DNA from: Planctomycetaceae bacterium
GTDB taxonomy: Bacteria; Planctomycetota; Planctomycetia; Planctomycetales; Planctomycetaceae
NCBI GenBank assembly: GCA_002722955.1
Contig: PBMZ01000138.1
Span: 1 to 59,633 of the forward strand
Direction: 5' to 3'
Length of the DNA: 59,633 nt
Made by a program: the position numbers and the translations under genes. Shown here piece after piece: positions 17,003-26,402 of this stretch (positions are counted from its first letter, which is position 1; each line of letters opens with the position of its first letter). The notes beneath the pieces were generated by a model. The model did not search any database and had not been told where the DNA came from. It saw nothing but the letters and a program-made list of their open reading frames with translations.

Positions 17003-19018
17003 ATGAGTTTGCGATGCGTATGTGAAGATTGCGGCAAGCGCTACAATATGCCGGACCGACTGTCTGGGCGCGTTGTTCCTTGCAAGCGATGTGGTGGTGA
17101 CATTCATGTCTCCAAATCGCGTGGCTCGTCAGGATCGTCAGGCGGCTTGTCGATCCCTATGCCAGCTATCGTGGGTGGTGGAATTGTTGTCGTGGCGTTG
17201 ATCGGAACGCTTTGCTTCATGATCGGTCGTGGCTCGACACCCCCGGCAAACGCAGTTGCGGACAACGAGAACAACGCGGTCGCTCCCAGCAACACGTATC
17301 AACCCAGCCGACCTGTCAGTACGAATACTCCACCGAGACCCTCCGCACCAAACACGAACAACACGACAAAAGCTGAGTGGTCGTCGCCGGATTCCTCATC
17401 CAATACATCCACTCCGAATAATGCAAATCCTTCAGCACCTGCCAGTACGAATGCTTCACCAGCAACCACCCCAAATAGTACCGGAAATAACGCCCCAAAC
17501 TCGGCCAGTCGGAATGCCAACATCCTTCCCTACAACGAACGTGAAGGAGTCACCTTCGGACCGGCAGGCTGCCCTGTCTTGGTGTCTGGAAAAGCCGTCT
17601 GGGATTGGCACCAGAAACGTCAGCTGGCAATACTCGAAGGGGAATTTGAAGCCCGCGGTCTAACTACCCTATCACCCGATGGTCAGTACTTTGCTGCTTG
17701 CGACAAGAGCCCGAATCAGAAAGACACCACCGTCACGGTTTGGAATACCGAAACAGGAAAAGTCTTGTTCACAGCGCCTGGCGATGAGGAACGCTTTGTC
17801 GATCTGATGAAGCTTAGTAACGAGCGACTCTATATCGGCGGCCGTTTGCAACCAACGCTGTACCGATGGGATCTCGAAACCAAAGAGCCACTAGAAAACG
17901 TTACGTTTCCCGGCCGGCTACGATTCAATCGTGACAACAATGCGTTGACGCTTGATGGCAAGTACTTCGCTGCCGTCGATAGTGACAAGCTCCTCGTCGT
18001 CGACACCGATACGGGAAAGCAAGTCGCTCAAATGGCCTCCCCTCGATTGATGGAGAAAGAGGCGCCCGTCGACGAGTTCGTTGTGGAGAACATCGAGATC
18101 ACCGACTCGACTCCGAGGGATCCTCGGCCTGTGTTCGTTTACGCTTGGCTGCGATCGATGAGTTTCTCGCCCGATGCACAAGAGCTGTCGGCAGTTTCAA
18201 CACATCCACGACAACGCATGATGTGTTGGAACAACACAGGTCAATTGATTATGGATCAGCCATTTCGGACTGTTCAGCGGACGATGGTGAACAGCACTCT
18301 GCAATGGTTTCCAAATCGGACAGCGTGGTTGTTAGCGAACGACATCGTTGATCGTGAATCTGGCAAGGTCGTTCTGTCGATGCAGTATCGTTTGTCTCAC
18401 CAACAGAAGATGCAAGTTCTTGACGACAACCACATCATCGGCACGTTTCCGAACAACACCGAGAGTTTGGAATTCCTGAAAATTCCATGGCAGCGAATTC
18501 GCGAGTCGCTGGCTCAAATGAAAGCCGACAACAGCGCCTACCTTAGCCCCGCAAAACCGGTCAGTGTTGAGATCGTCGAAGGATTTAAGAAGACATCGGC
18601 TGACGCAGAAAAGACGATTCTTACCGCCTTCGCTCAGCGCCTTGGCCGCGACGGTTTACGGGTCGAACCAAATCAGCCAGCGGTCTTTCGTATGAGGTTT
18701 GCTGAACAGGCCGGCGACACCTTGCCGATCTACGAACGACAAAACGCATTTGATTTCCGCGGACGCAAGACGGACCGTACAGCAACCGAAGCATTAGGTT
18801 CACTGATCGTGGAATTGGTTGTTGAGGGCGAGTCGAAACCGATTTGGCGCGACACTTTAAACGTCAGTTCATCTCGACGATTCACCGAGGGAATCAACAG
18901 CGGCACAATCCGCAAGAGCATGCTCGACAGTCTCTCAGTCAACATCCACCAGCTCAATTTTCCCTACTTCATTCCGAAGTCTAAAGAACTGCTGGCGCTG
19001 CCGATTGTCTTGCAGTAA
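17003..19018 (+). CDS. Zinc-ribbon, membrane-anchored beta-propeller protein
   Basis: The 672-residue product is read from the ATG at 17003, preceded by GGAGCGAG. Residues 5-30 hold a small zinc ribbon (cysteines at 7, 10, 27 and 30; CEDC and CKRC), a common N-terminal tag in planctomycete proteins. One transmembrane helix follows (IVGGGIVVVALIGTLCFMIG). Then comes a Ser/Thr/Asn/Pro-rich linker of ~110 residues and a WD40-like propeller (LSPDGQYFAACDKSPN, VTVWNTETGKVLF, MSFSPDAQELSAVST). The C-terminal ~150 residues (DAEKTILTAFAQRLGRDGLR) form a separate alpha/beta domain I do not recognise. The ribbon would be cytoplasmic and the propeller extracytoplasmic. Its task is unknown. Confidence 0.75.
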   Translation: MSLRCVCEDCGKRYNMPDRLSGRVVPCKRCGGDIHVSKSRGSSGSSGGLSIPMPAIVGGGIVVVALIGTLCFMIGRGSTPPANAVADNENNAVAPSNTYQPSRPVSTNTPPRPSAPNTNNTTKAEWSSPDSSSNTSTPNNANPSAPASTNASPATTPNSTGNNAPNSASRNANILPYNEREGVTFGPAGCPVLVSGKAVWDWHQKRQLAILEGEFEARGLTTLSPDGQYFAACDKSPNQKDTTVTVWNTETGKVLFTAPGDEERFVDLMKLSNERLYIGGRLQPTLYRWDLETKEPLENVTFPGRLRFNRDNNALTLDGKYFAAVDSDKLLVVDTDTGKQVAQMASPRLMEKEAPVDEFVVENIEITDSTPRDPRPVFVYAWLRSMSFSPDAQELSAVSTHPRQRMMCWNNTGQLIMDQPFRTVQRTMVNSTLQWFPNRTAWLLANDIVDRESGKVVLSMQYRLSHQQKMQVLDDNHIIGTFPNNTESLEFLKIPWQRIRESLAQMKADNSAYLSPAKPVSVEIVEGFKKTSADAEKTILTAFAQRLGRDGLRVEPNQPAVFRMRFAEQAGDTLPIYERQNAFDFRGRKTDRTATEALGSLIVELVVEGESKPIWRDTLNVSSSRRFTEGINSGTIRKSMLDSLSVNIHQLNFPYFIPKSKELLALPIVLQ

Positions 19019-19069
19019 CTGTGTTCGCAACCCCTAACGCCTTCGTCCATCGCCAATGGGAAACAGATT

Positions 19070-20050
19070 ATGCGCAATACTCGAATTCTGATTCTGTGCT
19101 CGTTGTTTGCCTCAATCATGACCATCCAGAGTGGGTGGGCCGAAGAAACTCCAGACAATGAAACGACTCGCGTCGCATCGATCGCCATGCATAGCGAAAT
19201 GGGCAAGCCCACCGCGAACTTGGATCGGATCGAAGAGTGGTGCATCAAAGCCCACAAAGAGAATGCTAAGTTTGCCGTGTTTCCGGAAGAGTGCATTACC
19301 GGATCATTAAACAAGTCGGACATTCCGATAGACGAAGCTCGAAAAATCGTCGAGGAGGCTCAAAAGCTGGCCGTGCCGCGGCTCGAGTCAATTGCCAAAC
19401 GACTCAAGATGACGCTGGTTGTCGGAACCATCGAAAATGAAGGCGAGAAGTTTCGAAACAGCGCACTCGTCGTCACTCCAGGCGGTCACTTGACCACGTT
19501 TCATAAAATGTGGTTACCGAACAAAACCGAAGAGAAATACTTCATCGCAGGGACAACGTTGCCTGTCATCAAATCTCAAGGTTGGACGTTTAGCGTTGGC
19601 ATCTGTGCGGACCTGAACTACTCAACTTATTTCAACACAGCGGCCGCTCACGGAGCCGAGTTCTTCTTGTTACCAGTTGGCGGCAGCGGCAACGCGACTC
19701 TTGTTAGTGAGTCGGGGGATCAATCAAAGCAGGCCGATTATCACAAGTCCTTGCATGAGAAAATCATGCGTCGTCACGCAATCTCAACAGGCATGTACGT
19801 GTTTTACGCCAACCAAGCGGGACATAGCGGACGGGCTTGGTTCCCTGGACTGTCGTTGGTCGTTGATCCCACTGGACGACTAATCGACAAACACCTCCCG
19901 ACAGAAGGTATGACGGTGACGGAGGTCTCACGGGCGGCAATTGCGAAGTCAGTAAATCGCCGAAGCGTCAAGCCGGAAAAGTGTCTCAATTCCTCCGGGA
20001 AAGAGATCAGCGTTCGCGTGATTTCGGACACGCAAAAGCGCGAGCGTTAG
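19070..20050 (+). CDS. Secreted carbon-nitrogen hydrolase (nitrilase superfamily)
   Basis: The 326-residue product has a signal peptide (MRNTRILILCSLFASIMTIQ, cleavage near SGWA-EE). This is unusual for a superfamily whose members are mostly cytosolic amidases. The catalytic triad is visible: Glu73 in FAVFPEECITGS, Lys146 in TFHKMWLPNKTEE, and Cys179 in VGICADLNYSTYF. A second glutamate usual in the family appears just after the lysine motif (EEKYF). Length is normal. The tail overlaps the convergent thiolase gene: the stop codons share bases at TTAG, 20047-20050. It would hydrolyse an amide or carbamoyl substrate outside the cytoplasm. The substrate is unknown. Confidence 0.88.
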   Translation: MRNTRILILCSLFASIMTIQSGWAEETPDNETTRVASIAMHSEMGKPTANLDRIEEWCIKAHKENAKFAVFPEECITGSLNKSDIPIDEARKIVEEAQKLAVPRLESIAKRLKMTLVVGTIENEGEKFRNSALVVTPGGHLTTFHKMWLPNKTEEKYFIAGTTLPVIKSQGWTFSVGICADLNYSTYFNTAAAHGAEFFLLPVGGSGNATLVSESGDQSKQADYHKSLHEKIMRRHAISTGMYVFYANQAGHSGRAWFPGLSLVVDPTGRLIDKHLPTEGMTVTEVSRAAIAKSVNRRSVKPEKCLNSSGKEISVRVISDTQKRER

Positions 20051-21210
20051 GCTGCTAGGTTTTCAAAGATCGTCGCGACACCTTGTCCTTGGCCGACGCA
20101 CATCGTAGCCAGCCCATACTTGGCACCGCTGTCTTTCATGCGGTGCAAGAGTGTCGTCGCAATCCGAGCCCCGCTGGCTCCCAACGGATGGCCGATGGCG
20201 ATGGCTCCACCGCGCGTGTTGACTTTTTCCTCGGTGATGCCCAGTAGCTTGAGCACCGACAAAGCTTGAACGGCGAATGCTTCGTTCAACTCGATGCAAC
20301 CGATGTCGTCCAATGACAAGTCGCCTCGCTTCAAAACTTTATGAACCGCGGGGACGGGACCGATTCCCATCTCGGAAGGATCGACACCAGCAACGGCCAT
20401 CGAGTGAATTCGAGCCATCGGTTTCAGCCCCAGTTCGTTGGATTTGTCTTCCGACATAACCAATAACGCGGAAGCTCCAACGTTCAGCGGACTACTGTTG
20501 CCGGCCGTCACCGAACCACCAGCGGGATTAAAGACCGGCGGCAATGCAGAAAGTCCCTCCGAGGTGCAATCCGCACGGATGCATTGATCCGACGTGATCT
20601 CACTCTTTTGCCCCGCGTCGTTGCGGCCCCAAGTGGGAATGATTTCGTTGTTGAACTCGCCTGCTGAAGTTGCCTGCGCTGCCAGCTGGTGGCTTCGCGC
20701 CGCATAGTCGTCTTGCTCTTCTCGGCTGATGCTATATTTCATTGCCAGGTATTCAGCCGTGAGCCCCATGTGCATGACCGCTTCACTGTTACGTCGAAAC
20801 AATCCAGGTGGTGGATCGTAGCCCTGTGTCATCGGCACATGATCCATGTGTTCGACGCCGCCCGCGATCTGAACGTCTTCGCATTCTGCGGCGATGTTCA
20901 TCGCGCAGTCATTGATGGCTTGCAGGCTTGAGGCACAGTTGCGGTTTATGGTGACGCCACCGATTTCGATCGGTAAGTCAGCCATTAAAAGCGCGATGCG
21001 AGCCACATCAACGCCCTGCTCGCCTTGCTGTTGGACGCAGCCCCAACGCACGTCATCGATCAAGTGCGGGTCGATACCAGTCTTCTCGACAAGCACCTTC
21101 ATCAAGTCGGCGGAAAGCTCGTCCGCGCGAACATCTCGAAACCAGCCATTCTTCGCGTTTGCCTTGGCAACAGGTGTGCGAATGGCGTCAATGATGACTG
21201 CTCGTCTCAT
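20047..21210 (-). CDS. Acetyl-CoA acyltransferase (thiolase)
   Basis: The 387-residue product is a complete thiolase, the last step of beta-oxidation (3-ketoacyl-CoA plus CoA gives acetyl-CoA and a shortened acyl-CoA). The nucleophile is Cys92 in NRNCASSLQAIN. The conserved histidine is in GGAIAIGHPLGASGARI, and the second catalytic cysteine is in ATMCVGQGQG near the end. The start MRRAVIIDAIRTPVAKAN is the standard N-terminus. It lies about 80 bases after the hydratase/dehydrogenase gene on the same strand, and the two form the usual fatty-acid oxidation pair. Whether it works in degradation or synthesis is not certain, but the pairing favours degradation. Confidence 0.94.
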   Translation of the reverse strand: MRRAVIIDAIRTPVAKANAKNGWFRDVRADELSADLMKVLVEKTGIDPHLIDDVRWGCVQQQGEQGVDVARIALLMADLPIEIGGVTINRNCASSLQAINDCAMNIAAECEDVQIAGGVEHMDHVPMTQGYDPPPGLFRRNSEAVMHMGLTAEYLAMKYSISREEQDDYAARSHQLAAQATSAGEFNNEIIPTWGRNDAGQKSEITSDQCIRADCTSEGLSALPPVFNPAGGSVTAGNSSPLNVGASALLVMSEDKSNELGLKPMARIHSMAVAGVDPSEMGIGPVPAVHKVLKRGDLSLDDIGCIELNEAFAVQALSVLKLLGITEEKVNTRGGAIAIGHPLGASGARIATTLLHRMKDSGAKYGLATMCVGQGQGVATIFENLAA

Positions 21211-21288
21211 GGGTAGTCTCCTTAACTGTATTATCGCGGCCGATCCGCGGCCTCTATATTGTTTTCAGTGCTTCGCGTCAGCCATTCG

Positions 21289-23427
21289 TCAGGGACGCGG
21301 ATAAAACAACTCGCCGGCAGTTGCCTTTTGTTTCAAGATGTCTGTTGCTTCATAACGCTTGCCAAGCGATTCGTAAGGCTCCAGCTTTTTCAACATGCCG
21401 TCTGCCGTAATGCTGTCGCACCAACGCAGGATGCCTCCGCGGAACGGTGGGAATCCGATTCCCAAGATGAGTCCCATGTCCACATGAGTTGGCTCCGGAA
21501 CAATGTCATCTTCCAAACAACGTGTCGCTTCTAACAACATTGGCAAGAACAACCGGTCCTGCAGTTCTTCCATCGAGAACTGCTTCTCGCCCGTGCGATG
21601 TTTTTCCAAGAACGGTTCGAAGTCGGGATCATTGACGGGTTTGCCTTTGCGATTGAAAGTGCGGAATCCGGCGCCGGTCTTCTTGCCCAAACGACCGGCT
21701 TCGACCAGATCGCCCAACAACGGAGTCGCGGCGGCTCGATCAGCATAGGCCTCGGCAACAACCTTTCCGGCGTAGTAAGAAACGTCGATGCCAACCATGT
21801 CGTTTAACGCGATCGGTCCCATTGGCAACCCGAATCGCGTGGCCGCTTTGTCGACTTCGTCCATCGATGCGCCTTCCGTCAACAACAACAGCGATTCGTT
21901 CATGTAAGGCAGCAAAATACGATTCACAAGGAAGCCCGCGCAATCGTTCATGACGATGGGGGTCTTGCCGATTTTCTTCGCCAACGCCACCACCGTCGCC
22001 ACGGTCTCGTCGCTGGTTTTCTCGCCGCGAATGACTTCGACTAGCTTCATCCGATCGACGGGACTAAAGAAATGCATGCCGACAAATCGTTCCGGATCGC
22101 GCGACGCTTCCGCCATGCGCGTGATCGAGATTGTCGACGTGTTGCTTGCCAGGATGGCTCCCGGCTTCATCACCTCGGCCAGCTCTTGATACTGCTGTTT
22201 CTTCAGGTCTTCGATTTCCGGAACGGCTTCCACCACAACATCACAGTCGGAGAAAGCCGACTTCGCCGTCGATGTGTTCAACAGTCCCAGCATTTGTTGC
22301 ATGTCTGCCGGAGTCGCCCGGCCAATCTTGATGCGCCCCTCGACCACGCGGGCCGAGTTAGCGAGCGCTTTGTGTAGCAGCTTATCACTGACATCAACCA
22401 TAGCGGTCGAGATGCCGCGGCGTGCATTGGCTGTTGCTATACCTCCGCCCATCAAGCCTGATCCCAAAACACCAACGCGGCTGATGTCTTCGGCTTCCGC
22501 AGTTGCGCCTCGCAAACCAGGATCGCGAGCGATGTGGTTACCCATGAAGAACACGCCAATCAAGGCGGCAGAAATCGGCGAACCGACGATTTCTCGACCA
22601 ATCTCTTGCTCGACCGCGAGCCCCTCGTCCAAAGGTCGGTTGATTCCCTCTTTGATAGAATTCAATGCCGCCAACGGTGCCGGATACTGGCCTTTGGTCT
22701 TCGCCCGAAGGTGTCCCTCGGCACAGGCAAAGGCAAAGTTCATTTGGTCCGAGGTTAGACCCAATGGCTGGCTGCGCGTTGCTCGATTGCTTTGCCACTC
22801 GCCGTTAGCTCGAGTGATTTCAATCAGGCGTCGCCCTTCATCGACCAGCGCTTCGGCGGGCACGACATCCCACACAAGTCCCCACGATGCGGCTTTCTCG
22901 GTATCGACGGTTTCGCCACCACAAATCATGTTGATCGAATTGCTGATGCCAATCAGACGCGGCAACCGTTGCGTACCGCCCCATCCTGGAATCAATCCGA
23001 TGTTCACTTCCGGTAGCGCGATTTTCGTTTTCGGACTGTCTGATGCGAGCCGATAATCCATCGACAAAATCAACTCGGTCCCGCCGCCCATCGAATTGCC
23101 ATCGACAAGCGCCACGGTTGGGAACGGTAACTGACTGATCTTTGTGAACAGCGCGTGTCCTTGGCTGATCGCGTTGGCCACGTCATCGGGCGTCGCATAA
23201 GCCATGGCACCCAGTTCGTTCAAATCCGCCCCAGCGATGAATTGTCCGGGCTTGCCACTTCGAAATAACAACCCGTTCAGATCGTCGCGACCGGCCAGTT
23301 GTTCGACCAACTCGGCAATCTCTCGCAGCACCGGTTCGCCCAGCGTATTGACTTTCTTGCCGGGCATGTCCAGCGTTACGAGCCCGATTTGTCCGTCCAG
23401 TTCCTCAAACTTGATCGCATCGCCCAT
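21289..23427 (-). CDS. Bifunctional enoyl-CoA hydratase / 3-hydroxyacyl-CoA dehydrogenase (FadB/FadJ-like)
   Basis: The 712-residue product is read from the ATG at 23427 (MGDAIKFEELDG), with GGAG upstream; longer in-frame starts add a non-conserved stretch. The N-terminal crotonase half carries the oxyanion-hole segment IAGADLNELGAM and the active-site segment GGGTELILSMDYRLA. The C-terminal half has the NAD-binding VGVLGSGLMGGGIATANA and the dehydrogenase motif HFFSPVDRMKLVEVIRG, with its catalytic histidine. A second C-terminal dehydrogenase repeat (DRLFLPMLLEATRCLEDDIV) completes the multienzyme. Length fits the family (~715). Together with the following thiolase it performs steps two to four of the beta-oxidation spiral. 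Confidence 0.93.
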   Translation of the reverse strand: MGDAIKFEELDGQIGLVTLDMPGKKVNTLGEPVLREIAELVEQLAGRDDLNGLLFRSGKPGQFIAGADLNELGAMAYATPDDVANAISQGHALFTKISQLPFPTVALVDGNSMGGGTELILSMDYRLASDSPKTKIALPEVNIGLIPGWGGTQRLPRLIGISNSINMICGGETVDTEKAASWGLVWDVVPAEALVDEGRRLIEITRANGEWQSNRATRSQPLGLTSDQMNFAFACAEGHLRAKTKGQYPAPLAALNSIKEGINRPLDEGLAVEQEIGREIVGSPISAALIGVFFMGNHIARDPGLRGATAEAEDISRVGVLGSGLMGGGIATANARRGISTAMVDVSDKLLHKALANSARVVEGRIKIGRATPADMQQMLGLLNTSTAKSAFSDCDVVVEAVPEIEDLKKQQYQELAEVMKPGAILASNTSTISITRMAEASRDPERFVGMHFFSPVDRMKLVEVIRGEKTSDETVATVVALAKKIGKTPIVMNDCAGFLVNRILLPYMNESLLLLTEGASMDEVDKAATRFGLPMGPIALNDMVGIDVSYYAGKVVAEAYADRAAATPLLGDLVEAGRLGKKTGAGFRTFNRKGKPVNDPDFEPFLEKHRTGEKQFSMEELQDRLFLPMLLEATRCLEDDIVPEPTHVDMGLILGIGFPPFRGGILRWCDSITADGMLKKLEPYESLGKRYEATDILKQKATAGELFYPRP

Positions 23428-23538
23428 CGTTGGACTCCATTCATCATTCGCCATACGAAAGCCGCTAACTGGCGTAAATGTCTGCGCGATCCCCATTCTT
23501 GTCAAGAGGCATGGCAACGAGATCAAGCGACAACGAAG

Positions 23539-24369
23539 CTACTGATCGTGAACGATCTTGCAAGCGGGCAAGGAGCCCGCCAACTTCTTGACGCCCGTCG
23601 CGGTAACTTTGGTGCCTTGGAGTGACAGCAGCCGAAGATGACGCTTTCCATGAAGGTGTCGCAGCCCAGCATCCGTGATCTTGGTGTCGCGTAGATTCAC
23701 AACTTCCAGCTTGGAGAGAACACGCAGGTTTGCCAATCCGTCATCGTCGATATCGGACTTTCCCAACATCAACGTCCGCAATTCTTGCAACGGCTTAAGA
23801 TGCCTAAAGCCAGCGCTGGAGATTCTTAGATCGTAAAGGCCAAGCCGTTCTAACGAAACCAGAGACCTCAAGTTGGCGAGCCCCTTGTCAGTGACTTGCG
23901 TACCAGAAAGAACCAGAAACTTCATTTGGTTTAGACCTCTCAAGTGAACCATTCCAGCATTTGTAATGCGAGTCCCACTGAGGTCAAGCTTTTGAAGTTT
24001 CGTTAGTCCACGAAGATGCTTTAGCCCTTTGTCGGTGATCTTCGTATGGTCGAGATTTAGAGATTGGAGCTTGGTGAGCGACCGCGCATGCGCCAATCCC
24101 AGATTGGAGATTGACGTGCCCAGCAAGTCCAGCGACACCGCTTCTGGGAACAACGCTAAATGGACCAGGTGAGAATCGTCAACTTTCGTATCTTGCAAAT
24201 CGATTTGCGGATACGGGCCGAACTTGGGTTTGCCGCGGGTTTGATAGGCACCGTCAAGGCGTTTGAAGACGGAAATCGCTCGCTGTCGCGCGTCGTTGTC
24301 ATCAGCCGCCACCGGCGTGTGGTGACTCACGATTGCTAAAGTGAGGATAACCACGCATGTTCTAGTCAT
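23539..24369 (-). CDS. Exported leucine-rich-repeat protein
   Basis: The 276-residue product is read from the ATG at 24369, preceded by GGGAGAG. A signal peptide is clear (MTRTCVVILTLAIVSHHTPV, cleavage near AADDN). From about residue 70 there are eight or nine repeats of 23-24 residues with the pattern LxxLxxLxLxxTxITDxGLxxL (for example LQSLNLDHTKITDKGLKHLR). This is the LRR subtype common in planctomycete genomes. It has no enzymatic domain, so binding of a ligand or another protein is the likely role. Its start overlaps the last eight bases of the PfkB gene, which suggests co-transcription and coupled translation, although the two functions have no obvious link. Confidence 0.85.
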   Translation of the reverse strand: MTRTCVVILTLAIVSHHTPVAADDNDARQRAISVFKRLDGAYQTRGKPKFGPYPQIDLQDTKVDDSHLVHLALFPEAVSLDLLGTSISNLGLAHARSLTKLQSLNLDHTKITDKGLKHLRGLTKLQKLDLSGTRITNAGMVHLRGLNQMKFLVLSGTQVTDKGLANLRSLVSLERLGLYDLRISSAGFRHLKPLQELRTLMLGKSDIDDDGLANLRVLSKLEVVNLRDTKITDAGLRHLHGKRHLRLLSLQGTKVTATGVKKLAGSLPACKIVHDQ

Positions 24370-25336
24370 TGCTCTCTCCCGGCATCTCAACATTCGCAAG
24401 TTGACAAGTTTCCTCAAGGCTGCGAATGCCCGCTGTGGCTCCGAGTTGCGTAACGCAACAAGCACCTGCCGCCGCGCCAATACGAGCCGCGTTGCGAACA
24501 CTCAAGCCTCGACAAAGTCCGGTCAAGAAACCCGCATAAAAGCTGTCTCCCGCACCCGTCGTATCAACAACTGGCCCAGGCGCAGTCACGCTTTCTACAG
24601 TAATCCACTCATCTGACGAGGGGCTCAGCAACAGTCCGTCAGCTCCCAATTTGACGCCGAGCAAGCTGTTGGGAGCGTACTTGCGGTACTCGGCGATCAT
24701 CTGGCGAGGATCGTCAAGGCCCGTTTGTGCTTGCGCCTCGACTCGGCTCGGGATGTAGATGTCGACATACGGTAAGATGCGATCTAATGGTTTAATGCAA
24801 CCACCGCCGCCGGCAGAATCAAGCGCGACTTTGCAGCCCGTTTCTTGGATTGCCGCGAAGACCTCGGGCAGGTCGTCTTCGAGGTTCGGCATCAACGCGT
24901 AATAGCCAAACAGCGCATACCGAGCCTCTGCAAAGATATCGAGACTCTCCATGATCGTCTCTTTGCGTAACTCTCGAGAAGCACCACCGTGATATGCAAA
25001 CGTGTGTTCGCCATCGTCGCCGATCAACACGGCCGTTGTGCTGGTCGCTTGTATAGGATGAGAAAACACGTAATTGGTATCGACGTGTCCGTCTTCAAGA
25101 ATGCGGCGCAGCACTTCCGCATAGATATCGTCTCTTCCGACGAAACAAAAGGCCGCGGTTACTGAGCCTAAACGAGCCAACGCCAAGCCGCTGTTAGCAA
25201 CGATGCCGCCGCCACCAGGAATCACGGCATCAACCGGCGTGAGTTCGATATCCATCAACGGTTGCCGCATCGGCACTGGCCGGATTGGCAAATCGACGCA
25301 AATCTCACCACAAACAATGCAATCCCAACGGGGCAC
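24362..25336 (-). CDS. PfkB-family carbohydrate kinase
   Basis: The 324-residue product belongs to the ribokinase/PfkB family, which phosphorylates sugars or nucleosides with ATP. The C-terminal signature VVDTTGAGDSFYAGFLTGL holds the anion hole and the catalytic aspartate. The N-terminal substrate region is PGGGGIVANSGLALARLG, the usual GG-N-A pattern. Length is normal. The gene is divergent from a Tat-exported sugar isomerase-like protein (89 bases apart), and an LRR gene overlaps its 3' end. This layout suggests a role in sugar use, but the sugar cannot be read from the sequence. Confidence 0.9.
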   Translation of the reverse strand: MPRWDCIVCGEICVDLPIRPVPMRQPLMDIELTPVDAVIPGGGGIVANSGLALARLGSVTAAFCFVGRDDIYAEVLRRILEDGHVDTNYVFSHPIQATSTTAVLIGDDGEHTFAYHGGASRELRKETIMESLDIFAEARYALFGYYALMPNLEDDLPEVFAAIQETGCKVALDSAGGGGCIKPLDRILPYVDIYIPSRVEAQAQTGLDDPRQMIAEYRKYAPNSLLGVKLGADGLLLSPSSDEWITVESVTAPGPVVDTTGAGDSFYAGFLTGLCRGLSVRNAARIGAAAGACCVTQLGATAGIRSLEETCQLANVEMPGESND

Positions 25337-25425
25337 TTGGTTTTTCCTCCGGAGCCGACTCTAATGCTCATCAGAATTCAGCTTACAAGTGAATCACTCA
25401 TCGACGCAAGCCGAGCGAGGATACC

Positions 25426-26331
25426 ATGCCAACGCGCCGAGACTTCCTAGCCGCCTGTAGTGCAGCCACCCTCTGCATTCCCAAACCCACTCAAGCTGCC
25501 GGTCCGAAAGCGCTGGCCAATAAACTCGGAATCACCACATCTTCTGTGGGTTCCCAATTGGCTGGGCGAGGCAAGCCGAAGAATTTCACGTTGCTCGAGT
25601 TACCTCACATTCTGAATAACGAGTTTGGGTTCGAGGTCATCGACCTCAACACATCATCCCTGGCATCAACGAAAAAGAGCTACTTGGACAAGCTACGAAA
25701 AGCGACCGACGATGCGGGTTGCATATTGACGAACCTCAAGATGAACCAACGCAATTTGAAGATGGGAAGCATCGACAAAGACGCGCGATCGCTGGCCTTG
25801 TCGGAATACAAGAAGTCGATCGATGTCGCCGCCCACTTGGGCCTTCGCTGGGCAAGGCCGCTGCCTCGCGCCGAGAAACCCGATCGAAAGACCTATGTCG
25901 CCAGCTACCAAGAACTCGCCAAGTACGCTGCCGAGAAAGAGGTGACGATGTTGGTCGAGAATTTCGGCTGGATGCAAAACGACTCCGAGTCCGTGGTCAA
26001 GCTGATCAAGGAAGTGGGTGACAACGTTGAAGCGTGCCCGGACACGGGAAACTGGGACTCCAAACAACTCCGCATCGATGGTCTCAAGAAGACTTTTCCG
26101 ATTGCCGTTACGTGTGACTTCAAGGCCCGCAAGCTTGGCCCCAAAGGCGAACATCCGCTCTATGATCTGAAACAGTGTTTTGAGATCGGTTGGCAAGCTG
26201 GGTTCCGTGGACCGTGGTGTTTCGAGCACGCCAACACCGACACCAACGCATTGTTTCGCGAGCTGAATCTGTTGGGTAACATGCTGCGAGATTGGACCAA
26301 GCTAAGTGATCAAGCCAAGACACCGAGATGA
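25426..26331 (+). CDS. Sugar phosphate isomerase/epimerase-like TIM-barrel protein, Tat exported
   Basis: The 301-residue product has a GAGGATA ribosome-binding site. It opens with a twin-arginine signal (MPTRRDFLAACSAATLCIPK). The rest has the xylose isomerase-like fold: LVENFGWMQND supplies a metal-binding glutamate, EACPDTGNWDSK resembles the D-x-G-N segment, and AVTCDFKARKL with CFEHANTDTN near the end completes the likely metal site. Planctomycetes have many exported members of this family. The substrate is unknown; the divergent sugar kinase is consistent with carbohydrate metabolism. Confidence 0.85.
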   Translation: MPTRRDFLAACSAATLCIPKPTQAAGPKALANKLGITTSSVGSQLAGRGKPKNFTLLELPHILNNEFGFEVIDLNTSSLASTKKSYLDKLRKATDDAGCILTNLKMNQRNLKMGSIDKDARSLALSEYKKSIDVAAHLGLRWARPLPRAEKPDRKTYVASYQELAKYAAEKEVTMLVENFGWMQNDSESVVKLIKEVGDNVEACPDTGNWDSKQLRIDGLKKTFPIAVTCDFKARKLGPKGEHPLYDLKQCFEIGWQAGFRGPWCFEHANTDTNALFRELNLLGNMLRDWTKLSDQAKTPR

Positions 26332-26402
26332 GAGCTTCTAGCGAGCCAATGAATGCTATGGTAGAATCGTGAATGAAGTGTTCGAAATATCCAGGTGCCT
26401 TT

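Noticed and set aside
22274..23056. Open frame of 260 codons on the plus strand
   Set aside because: It is antisense to the hydratase/dehydrogenase gene, which has clear family motifs throughout; Ser/Pro/Arg-rich composition is typical of shadow frames here.
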